Assembly: GCF_000426345.1 (NCBI RefSeq)
Contig: NZ_AUFE01000004.1
Coordinates: 62,001-126,000, forward strand
DNA from: Cupriavidus phytohabitans
Lineage (GTDB): Bacteria > Pseudomonadota > Gammaproteobacteria > Burkholderiales > Burkholderiaceae
DNA length: 64,000 bases
Reading direction: 5' to 3'
Made by a program: the position numbers and the translations under genes. Positions 18,174 to 26,151 of the stretch are shown here, in pieces. The notes below the pieces were generated by a model that worked only from the letters and a program-made list of their open reading frames with translations, was not told the origin of the DNA and did no database searches. Numbering within the stretch: position 1 is the stretch's first letter; every line of letters starts with the position of its first letter.

Positions 18174-18581
18174 TCAGTTGTCCTGTAAGGCAGGTTGCGG
18201 CTCATCGATCTGCGCCCATGCTGATGCCAGGCTTTCCAGCAGCGTATCGACCTCGGCCAGCAAGGCTGCGTCGCTGCGCAGGTTGGCCAGCATCAGCCGG
18301 CGCACCATGTATTCGTACAGGGCCTCGAGGTTGGCGGAGATTTCGCCGCCGGCGTTGTGGTCGAGTACGGCGCGCAGGCCGTTGTCGATGATGTCGATGG
18401 CCTTGGAGATGGCGTTGCCGCGTTCGGCGATGTTACCGCCTTCCAGGTGGAACTTGGCCCGCGCGATGGCGGCGCGGGCGCCGTCATATAGCATGGCGAT
18501 CAGCTTGTGCGGGCTTGCGCTCATGGCACCGGTGTGGACACCGACCTGGGCGTAGGCGTTTGCGGCTTGGCGGGCGAACAT
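18174..18581 (-). CDS. fliS: flagellin export chaperone FliS
   Basis: Four-helix chaperone that binds the C-terminus of flagellin before export. The 135 residues show the conserved start AYAQVGVHTGAMSASPHKLI and the following AMLYDGARAAIARAK, with RRLMLANLRSDAALLAEV near residue 90. Length is typical. It lies 18 bases after fliD in the same direction. Confidence 0.95.
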   Translation of the reverse strand: MFARQAANAYAQVGVHTGAMSASPHKLIAMLYDGARAAIARAKFHLEGGNIAERGNAISKAIDIIDNGLRAVLDHNAGGEISANLEALYEYMVRRLMLANLRSDAALLAEVDTLLESLASAWAQIDEPQPALQDN

Positions 18582-18599
18582 GTGCGTTATCCCCGTAGG

Positions 18600-20006
18600 T
18601 TACTTGGAACTGCTGTTGGTCAGCGCGTTGAACTGCTGCGTCAGGTAGCTGCTGGTGCGGTTCATCTGCGCCACGACCAGGTCCAGCTGCGTGAACTGGG
18701 CCTTGTAGCGGTCGATGGTTGCGTTGACGCGCTCTTCGACGCGGTCATAGTCGTCTTCCAGGTCCTTCAGCGTCTTGGTGATGCCGTCCTGGGCCGATTT
18801 CAGTGCGCCATCGGTCTTGGTCAGGCCGTCGACGTAGTCGGTGACCTGCTTGCCGATGCCGCCGCTGCCGGTGGTGCTGGAAAACATCGCCGTGACACCG
18901 GCAAGGTCATTGTTCAGGGCCTTGGTCAGCTTGGAGTCGTCCAGCGCCATCGTGCCGTCCTTGTTGAACGAGATGCCGACGTCGATCAGCGTCATCGTGC
19001 CGCCATTGCCGTTGTCCATCGCGCCGCCGAGCATGCCGCGCAGGCGCGACTGGATCGACCGCAACGTGTTATCGCCGGTCAGCGCCGCGGAAGTGCCGGC
19101 GTCGGTGTCGAAGGCCGTCAGGGACTTTGCCGTGCTCTGGATATTGTTGTACGCGGTGACGAAGGCCTGGACCGACGACTTGATCGCGTCGTTGTCGCGC
19201 GTCACAACCAGCGACGTGGTGCCGGTCTTGTTCAGGTTCATGGTCACGCCCTGCGCCGCGTCCACCACCGAGTTGCTTTGGCTGACCACGTCGATGCCAT
19301 TGATCTTCAGCGTGGCATTGGCCGGCGGGACCTTCTGCTCCATCTTGTTCGCGGCAGGCGCGGCGGCGGGGTCAAAGGCGACCAGGTTGTTCAACGCGGC
19401 ATCGGCCGACGACACGCGCATCGTGGCTTGCGTGCCGGTCTTGTCGGAAGTCAGCACCAGGCGGTAAGGCGTGGCGCTGCCATCGTTGACGATGCTCGCG
19501 GTCACGCCGATGCCGGCCTTGTTGATGGCATCGCGCACGCCTTCCAGCGATGCGTTGGCCGGGATCGTGACCTTCTTGGTGCTGGTGGCGGCGCCGCCGG
19601 TAGCCAGCGCTTCGCCAAAGTCGAAGGTGATCTCGCCCCCGCCGATCGCCGCCTTCTGGTCCGCGATATTGCCGCTTACCAGGGACTGCGCGGTGGCCAG
19701 CGTGTTGACGGTGATGCTGTAGTTGCCCGGTACGGCATTGGCGGCAGTGGTCACCGTCATCACATCGGTGGAGCCGACGGTGGCCTTGACCGCGCCGAAC
19801 GTGTCGGCGTTGGACAGCTTCTTGGCCGCGGCCTGGTAGGCCGACAGCACGCTCTGCAGCTGGCTGAAGGCCGACAGCTTGGTCTGGTAGCTTTTGGCCT
19901 GGTTGTTGATCGCGGTAAGCGGTGCTTGTTCCGCCGTCTTGAGCTGGTCCAGCAGGGAGCTCAGATCCAGGTTGGAGCCGATGCCGATGGAGGAGATCGT
20001 GGCCAT
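18600..20006 (-). CDS. fliD: flagellar filament capping protein FliD
   Basis: Cap protein that folds exported flagellin at the filament tip. The 468 residues begin with the conserved FliD head (SSIGIGSNLDLSSLLDQLK, then LTAINNQAKSYQTKLSAFSQ) and end with a coiled C-terminal segment (LKSAQDGITKTLKDLEDDYD, VEERVNATIDRYKAQFTQLD, SSYLTQQFNAL). The middle is a Thr/Ala-rich variable region. It is followed by fliS and fliT and preceded by flaG. Confidence 0.95.
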   Translation of the reverse strand: MATISSIGIGSNLDLSSLLDQLKTAEQAPLTAINNQAKSYQTKLSAFSQLQSVLSAYQAAAKKLSNADTFGAVKATVGSTDVMTVTTAANAVPGNYSITVNTLATAQSLVSGNIADQKAAIGGGEITFDFGEALATGGAATSTKKVTIPANASLEGVRDAINKAGIGVTASIVNDGSATPYRLVLTSDKTGTQATMRVSSADAALNNLVAFDPAAAPAANKMEQKVPPANATLKINGIDVVSQSNSVVDAAQGVTMNLNKTGTTSLVVTRDNDAIKSSVQAFVTAYNNIQSTAKSLTAFDTDAGTSAALTGDNTLRSIQSRLRGMLGGAMDNGNGGTMTLIDVGISFNKDGTMALDDSKLTKALNNDLAGVTAMFSSTTGSGGIGKQVTDYVDGLTKTDGALKSAQDGITKTLKDLEDDYDRVEERVNATIDRYKAQFTQLDLVVAQMNRTSSYLTQQFNALTNSSSK

Positions 20007-20039
20007 GTTCTTGTCTCGTCTTCAACTGGTGATCGGGTC

Positions 20040-20402
20040 TCAGGCTGCCTGGCTGACGAACAGCCCCTGCAGCTTGTCGATGGCGTGCGCGATGCGCAGC
20101 ACCGCTTCCGTCGGCATCTGCCGGATCAACTCGCCGGTTCCCTTGTCGACGACCTTGGTGATGATGCGGTGGGTCGTCTCGTCGATCTCGAAGCGCAGGC
20201 CGATGGATGTCGTCCTGAGCGCGTCGACCAGCTCGCCGATGGCGGCGCTGGCTTCGGGCTCGCCGGCAGTGACCATGTCGGCCATGCCTGCGACTTCGTG
20301 CCACCTGGGCGCTGCCGTGCCTGTCGTCGTCGCAGCGCCGGCGGCAAGGCTGTCGACGGGCAGCCGCAGGGCTATCGAGTTCACTGTCGGTGGATGGGCC
20401 AT
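20040..20402 (-). CDS. flaG: FlaG family protein
   Basis: A 120-residue protein of the FlaG family, which affects filament length in some bacteria. The conserved C-terminal block is clear: LRFEIDETTHRIITKVVDKG, then TGELIRQMPTEAVLRIAHAI. The N-terminal half is variable. The ATG at 20402 lacks a strong Shine-Dalgarno; a GTG at 20471 would add 23 residues. It lies 33 bases before fliD and probably leads the flaG-fliD-fliS-fliT operon. Confidence 0.85.
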   Translation of the reverse strand: MAHPPTVNSIALRLPVDSLAAGAATTTGTAAPRWHEVAGMADMVTAGEPEASAAIGELVDALRTTSIGLRFEIDETTHRIITKVVDKGTGELIRQMPTEAVLRIAHAIDKLQGLFVSQAA

Positions 20403-20512
20403 CTTCTGCGCCGTCCGGGGCGGTCCGGTTGATTGGTTGAGTGATTTACTAAGGGGAGAAACGCTTTGCACGCAGTCTGCCTGCCTGCAAAAAGCTCCTC
20501 GGCTTCTCGCGC

Positions 20513-20542
20513 AAAAAGGCCGGGCCTTGCGGCCCAGCCTTT
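20513..20542 (-). terminator. rho-independent terminator of fliC
   Basis: Read on the minus strand, AAAGGCTGGGCC (20542-20531), loop GCAA and GGCCCGGCCTTT (20526-20515) form a 12-bp stem with one mismatch, followed by two more T. It starts 20 bases after the fliC stop and isolates the highly expressed flagellin from flaG. Confidence 0.85.
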
Positions 20543-20562
20543 CGTGCCTTGCGCGGATGCGA

Positions 20563-21852
20563 TTAACGCAGCAGCGACAGCACGTTCTGCGTGGTCTGGT
20601 TGGCTTGCGACAGCACCGAGGTACCAGCCTGCTGCAGGATCTGCGCGCGGGTCATGTTCGACACTTCCGTGGCGTAGTCGGCGTCCTGGATGCGCGAGCG
20701 CGAGGACGACAGGTTGGTGATCGTGGTGCCCAGGTTCGAGATCGTGGAGTCAAAGCGGTTCTGCACCGCACCCAGTGAGCTGCGCAGGTCGTCGACGATC
20801 TTCAGGGCTGCGTCGAGCTTCTTCAGCGGGTCGACAGTGGAAGCACCGGCGAATTCAGCCGTGGCGCCGGCGCCGCTCAGCACGATGTCGGTACCGGTGT
20901 AGTCGAAGTCGGTCGTCGCGGCGCCACCATTGGCCAGCGCGCCGGCGCCGATGGCGAAGTTGCGGCCTTGCACAGTGGCGTAGGCGGTCACAGCGCCGGC
21001 GCTGTCGGCGCCGACCTTGACCAGCTGGTTGGCCAGCGCGGTGGCGGTCGTCACGCCGTTGCTCGGGTCGGTGAACTCCAGGTCAGCGACGTTCAGCGTC
21101 ACGTTGCCGGTAGCATCGTCAACCGATGCTGCGTAGTAGTCATCGCCCGACTTCACCACGAACGTGGCGGTGGCAGCGCCGTTCGCGTCTTTCACGTTGT
21201 GCAGGCTCAGGCTGCTGGCCGAAACGCCCAGCGAGGTGGCCGCGGCCGAAAGATCCACAGCTTCCGGCGTACCGTCGGTGTTGGTCTGGGTGATGGCTTC
21301 GCTGACATTCAGGGCATTGCTGCTCAGGCTGAAGCCCTTCAGGCCCAGCGTCGACGAGTCGATCTGCTTCAGGTCGATGGTGATGGTCTCACCGTCATTG
21401 GCGCCGACCTGGACCGTCAGCGGCTTGGCGCTGGAGGACAGCACCTTCACGCCGTTGAAATCGGTTTGTTGCGAGGTGCGGTCGATTTCCGACAGGCGCT
21501 GCGAGATTTCGTCCTGGATCGACTTCAGGTCCGAAGCCGAGTTCGAGCCGTTGGCGGCCTGCACGCTCAGTTCACGGATACGCTGCAGGTTGTTGTTGAC
21601 TTCAGTCAGCGCGCCTTCGGTCGTCTGCGCCAGCGAGATGCCGTCGTTGGCATTGCGCTGGGCTTGCGTCAGGCCCTTGATGTTTGCGGTGAAACGGTTC
21701 GCAATCGCCTGGCCAGCTGCGTCGTCCTTGGCGCTGTTGATGCGCAGGCCCGACGACAGGCGCTGGATCGCTGTGTTCAGCGACGATTGCGAAGCGTTCA
21801 TGTTGTTCTGAGTCATCAGAGACAACGAATTGGTGTTAATGACTTGCGCCAT
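20563..21852 (-). CDS. fliC: flagellin FliC
   Basis: Filament subunit. The 429 residues have the conserved D0/D1 N-terminus (MAQVINTNSLSLMTQNNMN, LRINSAKDDAAGQAIANRF) and C-terminus (LGAVQNRFDSTISNLGTTI, then MTRAQILQQAGTSVLSQAN and NVLSLLR), flanking a variable Ala/Thr/Ser-rich D2/D3 from about 175 to 330. AGGAG is upstream of the ATG. A sigma-28 promoter lies about 97 bases upstream and a terminator directly downstream, so fliC is a single-gene class III unit. Its base composition is lower in GC than the neighbours in the conserved ends, consistent with high expression. Confidence 0.97.
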   Translation of the reverse strand: MAQVINTNSLSLMTQNNMNASQSSLNTAIQRLSSGLRINSAKDDAAGQAIANRFTANIKGLTQAQRNANDGISLAQTTEGALTEVNNNLQRIRELSVQAANGSNSASDLKSIQDEISQRLSEIDRTSQQTDFNGVKVLSSSAKPLTVQVGANDGETITIDLKQIDSSTLGLKGFSLSSNALNVSEAITQTNTDGTPEAVDLSAAATSLGVSASSLSLHNVKDANGAATATFVVKSGDDYYAASVDDATGNVTLNVADLEFTDPSNGVTTATALANQLVKVGADSAGAVTAYATVQGRNFAIGAGALANGGAATTDFDYTGTDIVLSGAGATAEFAGASTVDPLKKLDAALKIVDDLRSSLGAVQNRFDSTISNLGTTITNLSSSRSRIQDADYATEVSNMTRAQILQQAGTSVLSQANQTTQNVLSLLR

Positions 21853-21948
21853 TTACGACTCCTGTTTGCAAAGTTTTTGGCATTCCGGCTGCTAGCCGTA
21901 ACGTTGGCAGCCTGCTTTGCAGGGCGTAGAGTGCCTCCGTTGCAAGGG

Positions 21949-21975
21949 TTATCGACCGCCCCCGGCAAAGGTTTA
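21949..21975 (-). promoter_or_regulatory. sigma-28 (FliA) promoter of fliC
   Basis: On the minus strand TAAA (21975-21972), 15 bases, then GTCGATAA (21956-21949). The enterobacterial consensus is TAAA-N15-GCCGATAA, so the spacing is exact and only one base of the -10 differs. The predicted start near 21942 leaves a leader of about 90 bases. Confidence 0.9.
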
Positions 21976-22076
21976 GAGTGATCTCTGCAAGAGTTTCGGG
22001 GGGTATCGCCCGGGAGCGCACGGGTGTGCGCGGGCCTGCCAACAGGCCCTGGGAGTGCGGCGTTGCGATGCCGGCT

Positions 22077-22394
22077 TCAGCGCCGCTTGCGCGTCCGCGG
22101 TATATAGATAGGCAAGAATTCCGCCGCGATCGCCGGATCGATCCCCACCGCCGGTGTGTCCAGCGGCGTCACCAGGCAGATCGCCTGCTTGTAGACGATC
22201 GTGGGCTGCGGATCGTCCAGCCGCCGCCCGAGCAGCACCATATAGCTGTCCGTCGCCAGCACGATCCCCTGCAGACGCGTGCCGTTGGACAAATAGACGA
22301 CCACCGGCGCGCGGTCGGCCGAATGGGAGGCGAGGTGCTGGTATTGCAGCTCTTTTCGGCTGGCGCGCTTGGGCCGGATTTCCTTCTTCTTCAC
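22077..22394 (-). CDS. Hfq-like Sm-fold RNA-binding protein (paralog)
   Basis: A 105-residue protein with a recognisable Hfq core: VVVYLSNGTRLQGIVLATDS (Sm1, compare the usual VSIYLVNGIKLQG) and TIVYKQAICLVTP (Sm2, usual YKHA), with ELQYQHLASH in the place of the N-terminal helix. The Sm2 His is replaced by Gln, and the protein has basic tails at both ends (MKKKEIRPKRASRK; PRTRKRR). The spacer between Sm motifs holds a non-standard LGRRLDDPQP. It is not the housekeeping Hfq, which normally neighbours miaA-hflX. It lies in the same direction as fliC, 224 bases upstream. Confidence 0.8.
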   Translation of the reverse strand: MKKKEIRPKRASRKELQYQHLASHSADRAPVVVYLSNGTRLQGIVLATDSYMVLLGRRLDDPQPTIVYKQAICLVTPLDTPAVGIDPAIAAEFLPIYIPRTRKRR

Positions 22395-22908
22395 AACGAC
22401 TCCGGAAGAGCCCGCAAGGGTTCTGGCGGCTGATGACGGTCCGTTGGCCGGCGGCCGGGTGGGCGACGCGGCCAGGGCGGCAGGGGAAAGATCCGCTCTC
22501 GGAACCGGCCTCGGGTCGGGACGTCGGCTCCGCGGTGCCTGCGGGTCTCGTGTGCGGGGCCCGGGGCGTCGCGCGCATGCCGGCGAGGGGCGCTGCCAGA
22601 AGAGAAGGGGGATACTTCAGCGCCGAGAGTAACAAAGTTTTACAAGGGTTGACGGGCGGAGTGCCGCGCTGGGCCTAGAGTGTTTGCTCTATAAAATTTG
22701 TTGCGCTCGGGGCTGTTCTATTGTAGCAACTTTGTGCGAGTGCGCAATGATGTTCACCCGCCGCGGTCACCAGCCTGATGTGATCGAGCCTGCAGAAAAA
22801 ACCGAAGGAAGAGCCGAAATTTGGCCTGAAGTGATCTCAGGGCCAAAATCGTTAAAAGTGTCCGAATTGCCGCAAAGCACATAAGGGATTCCCCTGATAG
22901 AAGCGGGA
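22395..22908. other. non-coding region upstream of the Hfq-like gene
   Basis: About 510 bases without a convincing gene. The first half is GC-rich and only holds antisense-type open frames. From about 22630 it turns AT-rich. A 66-codon plus-strand frame at 22684-22884 has no ribosome binding site and unusual Cys-rich composition, so I do not call it. Confidence 0.5.
22720..22747 (-). promoter_or_regulatory. candidate sigma-70 promoter for the Hfq-like gene
   Basis: On the minus strand TTGCGC (22747-22742), 16 bases and TACAAT (22725-22720) resemble a housekeeping promoter. It points at the Hfq-like gene, leaving a leader of over 300 bases, which is long; another promoter may exist closer. 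Confidence 0.45.
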
Positions 22909-22937
22909 TTTACACCTCATGTAAGCGCGTTTATATT
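22909..22937 (+). promoter_or_regulatory. sigma-70 promoter of the candidate small RNA
   Basis: TTTACA (22909-22914), exactly 17 bases, TATATT (22932-22937). Both hexamers match consensus at four or five positions in an otherwise GC-rich genome. Transcription should begin at about 22944. Confidence 0.75.
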
Positions 22938-22943
22938 CGTGGC

Positions 22944-23012
22944 AAGAGCTTGTGTTGAGCTCGAGCAGTCCTGGAAAGCCTACGAGCACCCCGCGCGTGG
23001 GCTTCTTTTTTT
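22944..23012 (+). ncRNA. candidate small regulatory RNA, about 70 nt
   Basis: Bounded by a near-consensus promoter and a strong intrinsic terminator with no open frame or ribosome binding site between them. The predicted RNA has a first stem GAGCT (22946-22950)/AGCTC (22958-22962) with a seven-base loop, a single-stranded stretch with GAGCAGTCCTGGA (22963-22975), and the terminator stem with a seven-U tail. This is the usual layout of an Hfq-bound small RNA. It lies next to an Hfq-like gene and flagellin. I do not recognise a known family; start site and function are inference. Confidence 0.65.
22976..23012 (+). terminator. intrinsic terminator of the small RNA
   Basis: AAGCCTACG (22976-22984) pairs with CGTGGGCTT (22996-23004) through nine pairs including one G-U, with an 11-base loop, followed by C and seven T (23006-23012). 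Confidence 0.88.
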
Positions 23013-23326
23013 GGTGCCTACGTCGTTTGGGTCGCGCTCTGTGGCGCTGTGGTCGTGAGTAATCCGACCGTTCGGGATGCCCAGCGTGATTAAAAGCCAA
23101 CTTTCAGACAGGCAATCCACCGAACTGCGGGGGTTTTTGCCTCTAATTCTCATTTCCCTTCAAGACCTGTTCGCTGGCCGCCGATAGCGCGGCTGGGGCT
23201 GCCAAGCACCCAGCGGCGGGAAGCGCCTACAATGGGCGCTCTCCTTGACTCCGCAACAAGAGCAGGACCGGTCACCGCGCGGCGACGCAGCACGGCTTGC
23301 CGCGATCCGGCCGTTCGCAGGTGCAC

Positions 23327-24922
23327 ATGACCGCCGTCTCCTCCCAGCCGCCCTCGCCCGAGGCCGCTCCCCCTTCCGCTGCCTGCGTCGCTCCTGCCCG
23401 GCACGACACCGGCGCGCCAATGCCCCCGGTGCCGGTCATGCAGGTGATCTTCGGGCTGATGCTGGCGATGCTGCTGGGCGCGCTGGAGCAATCGATCGTC
23501 GCCGTGGTGCTGCCCGAGATCGCGCTGCAGCTCAACGGCTTCGACAACATGGCGTGGGTGATCTCCGCGTATCTGGTGGCATCGACCGTCACCACGCCGA
23601 TCTACGGCAAGCTGTCCGACCTGCTCGGCCGGCGCTCCGTGCTGTCCTTCGCCATCGTGCTGTTCCTGCTGGCTTCCGCCGCCTGCGCGCTGGCGCAGAC
23701 GATGCCGCAGCTGATCCTTGCGCGCATCCTGCAAGGCCTGGGCGGCGGCGGGCTGCTGTCGGTGTCGCAGGCGACCATTGCCGACGTGGTGCCGCTGCGC
23801 GAGCGCGGCCGCTACCAGGGTTATGTCAGCGGCGTTTGGGCGGTGGCCAGCATGGCTGGCCCGGTGATTGGCGGCTACCTGGCGCACTTTCTCTCGTGGC
23901 GCTGGATCTTCTGGATCAACCTGCCGCTGGCGCTGCTGGCGCTGGTGACCGTGCGGCGCGCGCTGCGCCACCTGCCCGCGGGCGGGCGCCGCCATCGCAT
24001 CGATTACCTGGGCGCGCTGCTGTTCGGCGCGGGGCGGAGCGGCGTGCTGGTGTTCCTGACGCGGCTGGGCCAGGGCCAGCCGCCGTCGCGGCCCGATACG
24101 CTGGCGCTGCTGCTGGCCGGCCTCGCTTGCCTGGGGCTCTTCATCTGGCAGGAGCGTCGCGCGGCCGATCCCGTCATTCCGCTGGCGATGCTGCGCGTGC
24201 CCACCGTGGCGATCTGCTGCATCACGCTGTTCCTGTGCTTCTTCCAGCTGATCGCCATGTCGGTGCTGCTGCCGCTGCGCTTCCAGGTGGTGGCCGGCGC
24301 GCAGGCCGATGCGGCGGCGTTGCGACTGGTGCCGCTGACGCTGGCGATCCCCTTCGGCGCGTTTGCGGCGGGCCGGCTGATGTCGTGGAGCGGCCGCTAC
24401 AAGCCGCTGCAGATGGCCGGCGCGCTGGTGGCGCCGCTGGCGATCGTGGCGCTGGCGTTTGTCGATCCGCGCGCGGCGTGGCCGTGCGCGCTGGTGATGG
24501 TGGTGCTCGGGCTTGCGATCGGCCTGCAGCTGCCCAGCGGGCTGGTGGCGACGCAGAACGCCGTGCCGCTGCAGCACGTCGGGATCGCCACCGCGCTGAC
24601 GGCGTTCTCGCGCATGCTTGGCGGCGCGGTCGGCGTGGCGGTGCTGACCACGGTGCTGATCGCGTTGCTGCGGCACGGCGGCGTGGCGGTCAGCGACCTG
24701 GGCGGCGGCGAAGACGTGCTGATGCAGTTGTTCGGGCGCGTGATGGCGGACACGCAGGCTGGCGGCGATGCCGCGGCGGTGCGCCACGGTGCCGAGCATG
24801 CCTTCCGGCTGCTGTTCCTGATGAGCGCGGGGGTGTCGCTGCTGGCGCCGTTCCTGGTGGCGCGGCTGCCGGAGAAGGTGCTGCGCGGCAGCGCCGGCAG
24901 CGCGCCGGTGGCTGCGGAGTAA
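23327..24922 (+). CDS. MFS multidrug efflux transporter, DHA2 (14-helix) family
   Basis: Proton-driven drug exporter of the EmrB/QacA type. The 531 residues hold about 14 hydrophobic helices, the MFS motif A between helices 2 and 3 (YGKLSDLLGRRSV near residue 100), motif C-like AVASMAGPVIGGYLA near 180, and the DHA2-type motif near the start, LLGALEQSIVAVVLPEI, with its first-helix acidic residue. The ATG at 23327 is chosen over a TTG ten codons earlier because AGGTG precedes it. No membrane-fusion partner is adjacent, so it acts alone across the inner membrane. Substrate unknown. Confidence 0.87.
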   Translation: MTAVSSQPPSPEAAPPSAACVAPARHDTGAPMPPVPVMQVIFGLMLAMLLGALEQSIVAVVLPEIALQLNGFDNMAWVISAYLVASTVTTPIYGKLSDLLGRRSVLSFAIVLFLLASAACALAQTMPQLILARILQGLGGGGLLSVSQATIADVVPLRERGRYQGYVSGVWAVASMAGPVIGGYLAHFLSWRWIFWINLPLALLALVTVRRALRHLPAGGRRHRIDYLGALLFGAGRSGVLVFLTRLGQGQPPSRPDTLALLLAGLACLGLFIWQERRAADPVIPLAMLRVPTVAICCITLFLCFFQLIAMSVLLPLRFQVVAGAQADAAALRLVPLTLAIPFGAFAAGRLMSWSGRYKPLQMAGALVAPLAIVALAFVDPRAAWPCALVMVVLGLAIGLQLPSGLVATQNAVPLQHVGIATALTAFSRMLGGAVGVAVLTTVLIALLRHGGVAVSDLGGGEDVLMQLFGRVMADTQAGGDAAAVRHGAEHAFRLLFLMSAGVSLLAPFLVARLPEKVLRGSAGSAPVAAE

Positions 24923-24949
24923 ATGTACTGAAGGCTGCCCCGGGATGTT

Positions 24950-25918
24950 CTAGCCGGCAGCCGCGTCGGCATCGCCGCCGCGTGCCACGCGCCGCCGAGC
25001 CCGTGCCGCCAGCCCCGCGCCCAGCGCCCAGCGCAGCGCCGGCGCAAGCACGCGCATGCCGGCCCGCGTGGCCGAGCGCCGCAGCGAAGGCCCGTCGAGG
25101 TCGAGCTGCTGCCGCGCCCACGGTGGCAGCAAGGCAATGCCGGCATCGGCCATGATCCGCACCGCGGGTTGCAGCAACGGGTTGGCCACGGGCATCCTCC
25201 GCACCAGCCGCACCACTTCACGGGTGCGCTCGCTGGCCTGCAGCTGGGGCCGCATCGCTTCCAGGTAGGCCGCCACCGCGGCGCGCGAGCGCGGCACATC
25301 GGCAGCGCCGAGCAGCAGCGCGATGCGCGCGACTTCGTCGTAATAGCGGTCCTGATCGGCATCGCCCAGCGGCCCGACATAATGCAGGTAGCCCGCCATG
25401 AAGCTCGACACTTCGGCCACATGCACCCACGTCAGCAGCGCCGGATCCGTCGCCGCATAGGGCCGCCCGTCCGGCGCCACGCCGGTGACGCCGGCATGGA
25501 TGCGCCGCACGCGCCCGATCAGCGCCATGGCATCGTCGCGGCTGCCGTAGGTGGTGCCGGCAATAAACTGCGCGGTGCGGCCGAGCCGGCCCTGCATGTC
25601 GGTGCGAAAGCTGGAGTGGTCCCACACGCCGGCCAGCGCCAGCGGATGCAGCGTCTGCAGCAGCAGCGCGCTGACGCCGCCGGCCAGCATTGCCGGGAAG
25701 TCCGCATGCACGCGCCAGCAGACCGCGTCGGGGCCGAACAGGCCGGGGTCGCCGGGCGGGTTGTCATAGTCGAGGGTGAGGCCCGAGTTGCTGCGGGTCA
25801 GCGCGCGCACCTGCGCGCCGGCGTGCGCGCGCACCCTGGCCATCGGTCCAGGCGCGCTGCGTTCGCGCTGGGCGCGGCGGGAAACCGCAGGATCGGCGGG
25901 ATCGGTGTGGCTGGACAA
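24950..25918 (-). CDS. MpaB-family oxygenase-like protein (DUF2236)
   Basis: A 322-residue member of the DUF2236/MpaB family, whose fungal member is an oxygenase and whose latex relative is a heme enzyme. Family features are seen: CWRVHADFPAMLAGGVSALL near residue 68, LQTLHPLALAGVWDHS near 87, a GRLGRTAQFIAGTTYG block near 110 and LTWVHVAEVSSFM with the conserved WVH near 160. Conserved histidines may ligate heme or metal. It is convergent with the efflux pump (27-base gap). The bacterial function is not known. Confidence 0.82.
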   Translation of the reverse strand: MSSHTDPADPAVSRRAQRERSAPGPMARVRAHAGAQVRALTRSNSGLTLDYDNPPGDPGLFGPDAVCWRVHADFPAMLAGGVSALLLQTLHPLALAGVWDHSSFRTDMQGRLGRTAQFIAGTTYGSRDDAMALIGRVRRIHAGVTGVAPDGRPYAATDPALLTWVHVAEVSSFMAGYLHYVGPLGDADQDRYYDEVARIALLLGAADVPRSRAAVAAYLEAMRPQLQASERTREVVRLVRRMPVANPLLQPAVRIMADAGIALLPPWARQQLDLDGPSLRRSATRAGMRVLAPALRWALGAGLAARARRRVARGGDADAAAG

Positions 25919-26015
25919 GACCGTGTGGCAATCAGGAAGACGTCACGGCCAGCATACACGGTAAGCCGCGCAAGCGCGCACGCGCTGCCCGCGGCAGCAC
26001 CGGCAAGCTCAGCGA

Positions 26016-26050
26016 AAAAGGGCCGGACCTTCCCTTCGGAAGATCCGGCC
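26016..26050 (-). terminator. rho-independent terminator (minus strand)
   Basis: Read on the minus strand, GGCCGGA-CTTCC-type arms (26050-26020) form a 7+5 bp stem with one mismatch and a GAAG-like loop, followed by a C and five T. It is 100 bases after the stop of the Gly/Gln-rich gene and should end that transcript. Confidence 0.78.
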
Positions 26051-26151
26051 GGTCAAGTTCCGGCGTATGCCCCTGCGGCCGCACCGCATGTTGCTGCCGC
26101 ACATACCCGGATAGCTGCCCCTATCTCAGCAGGCGAGCCTGACTGCTGAAG

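Noticed and set aside
20403..20562. sigma-28 promoter for flaG
   Set aside because: A TAAA is present on the minus strand, but the -10 (ACCGGACC) matches the consensus at only three positions.
22684..22884. 66-residue frame in the AT-rich gap
   Set aside because: No ribosome binding site, Cys-rich odd composition, and it overlaps a promoter-like element on the other strand.
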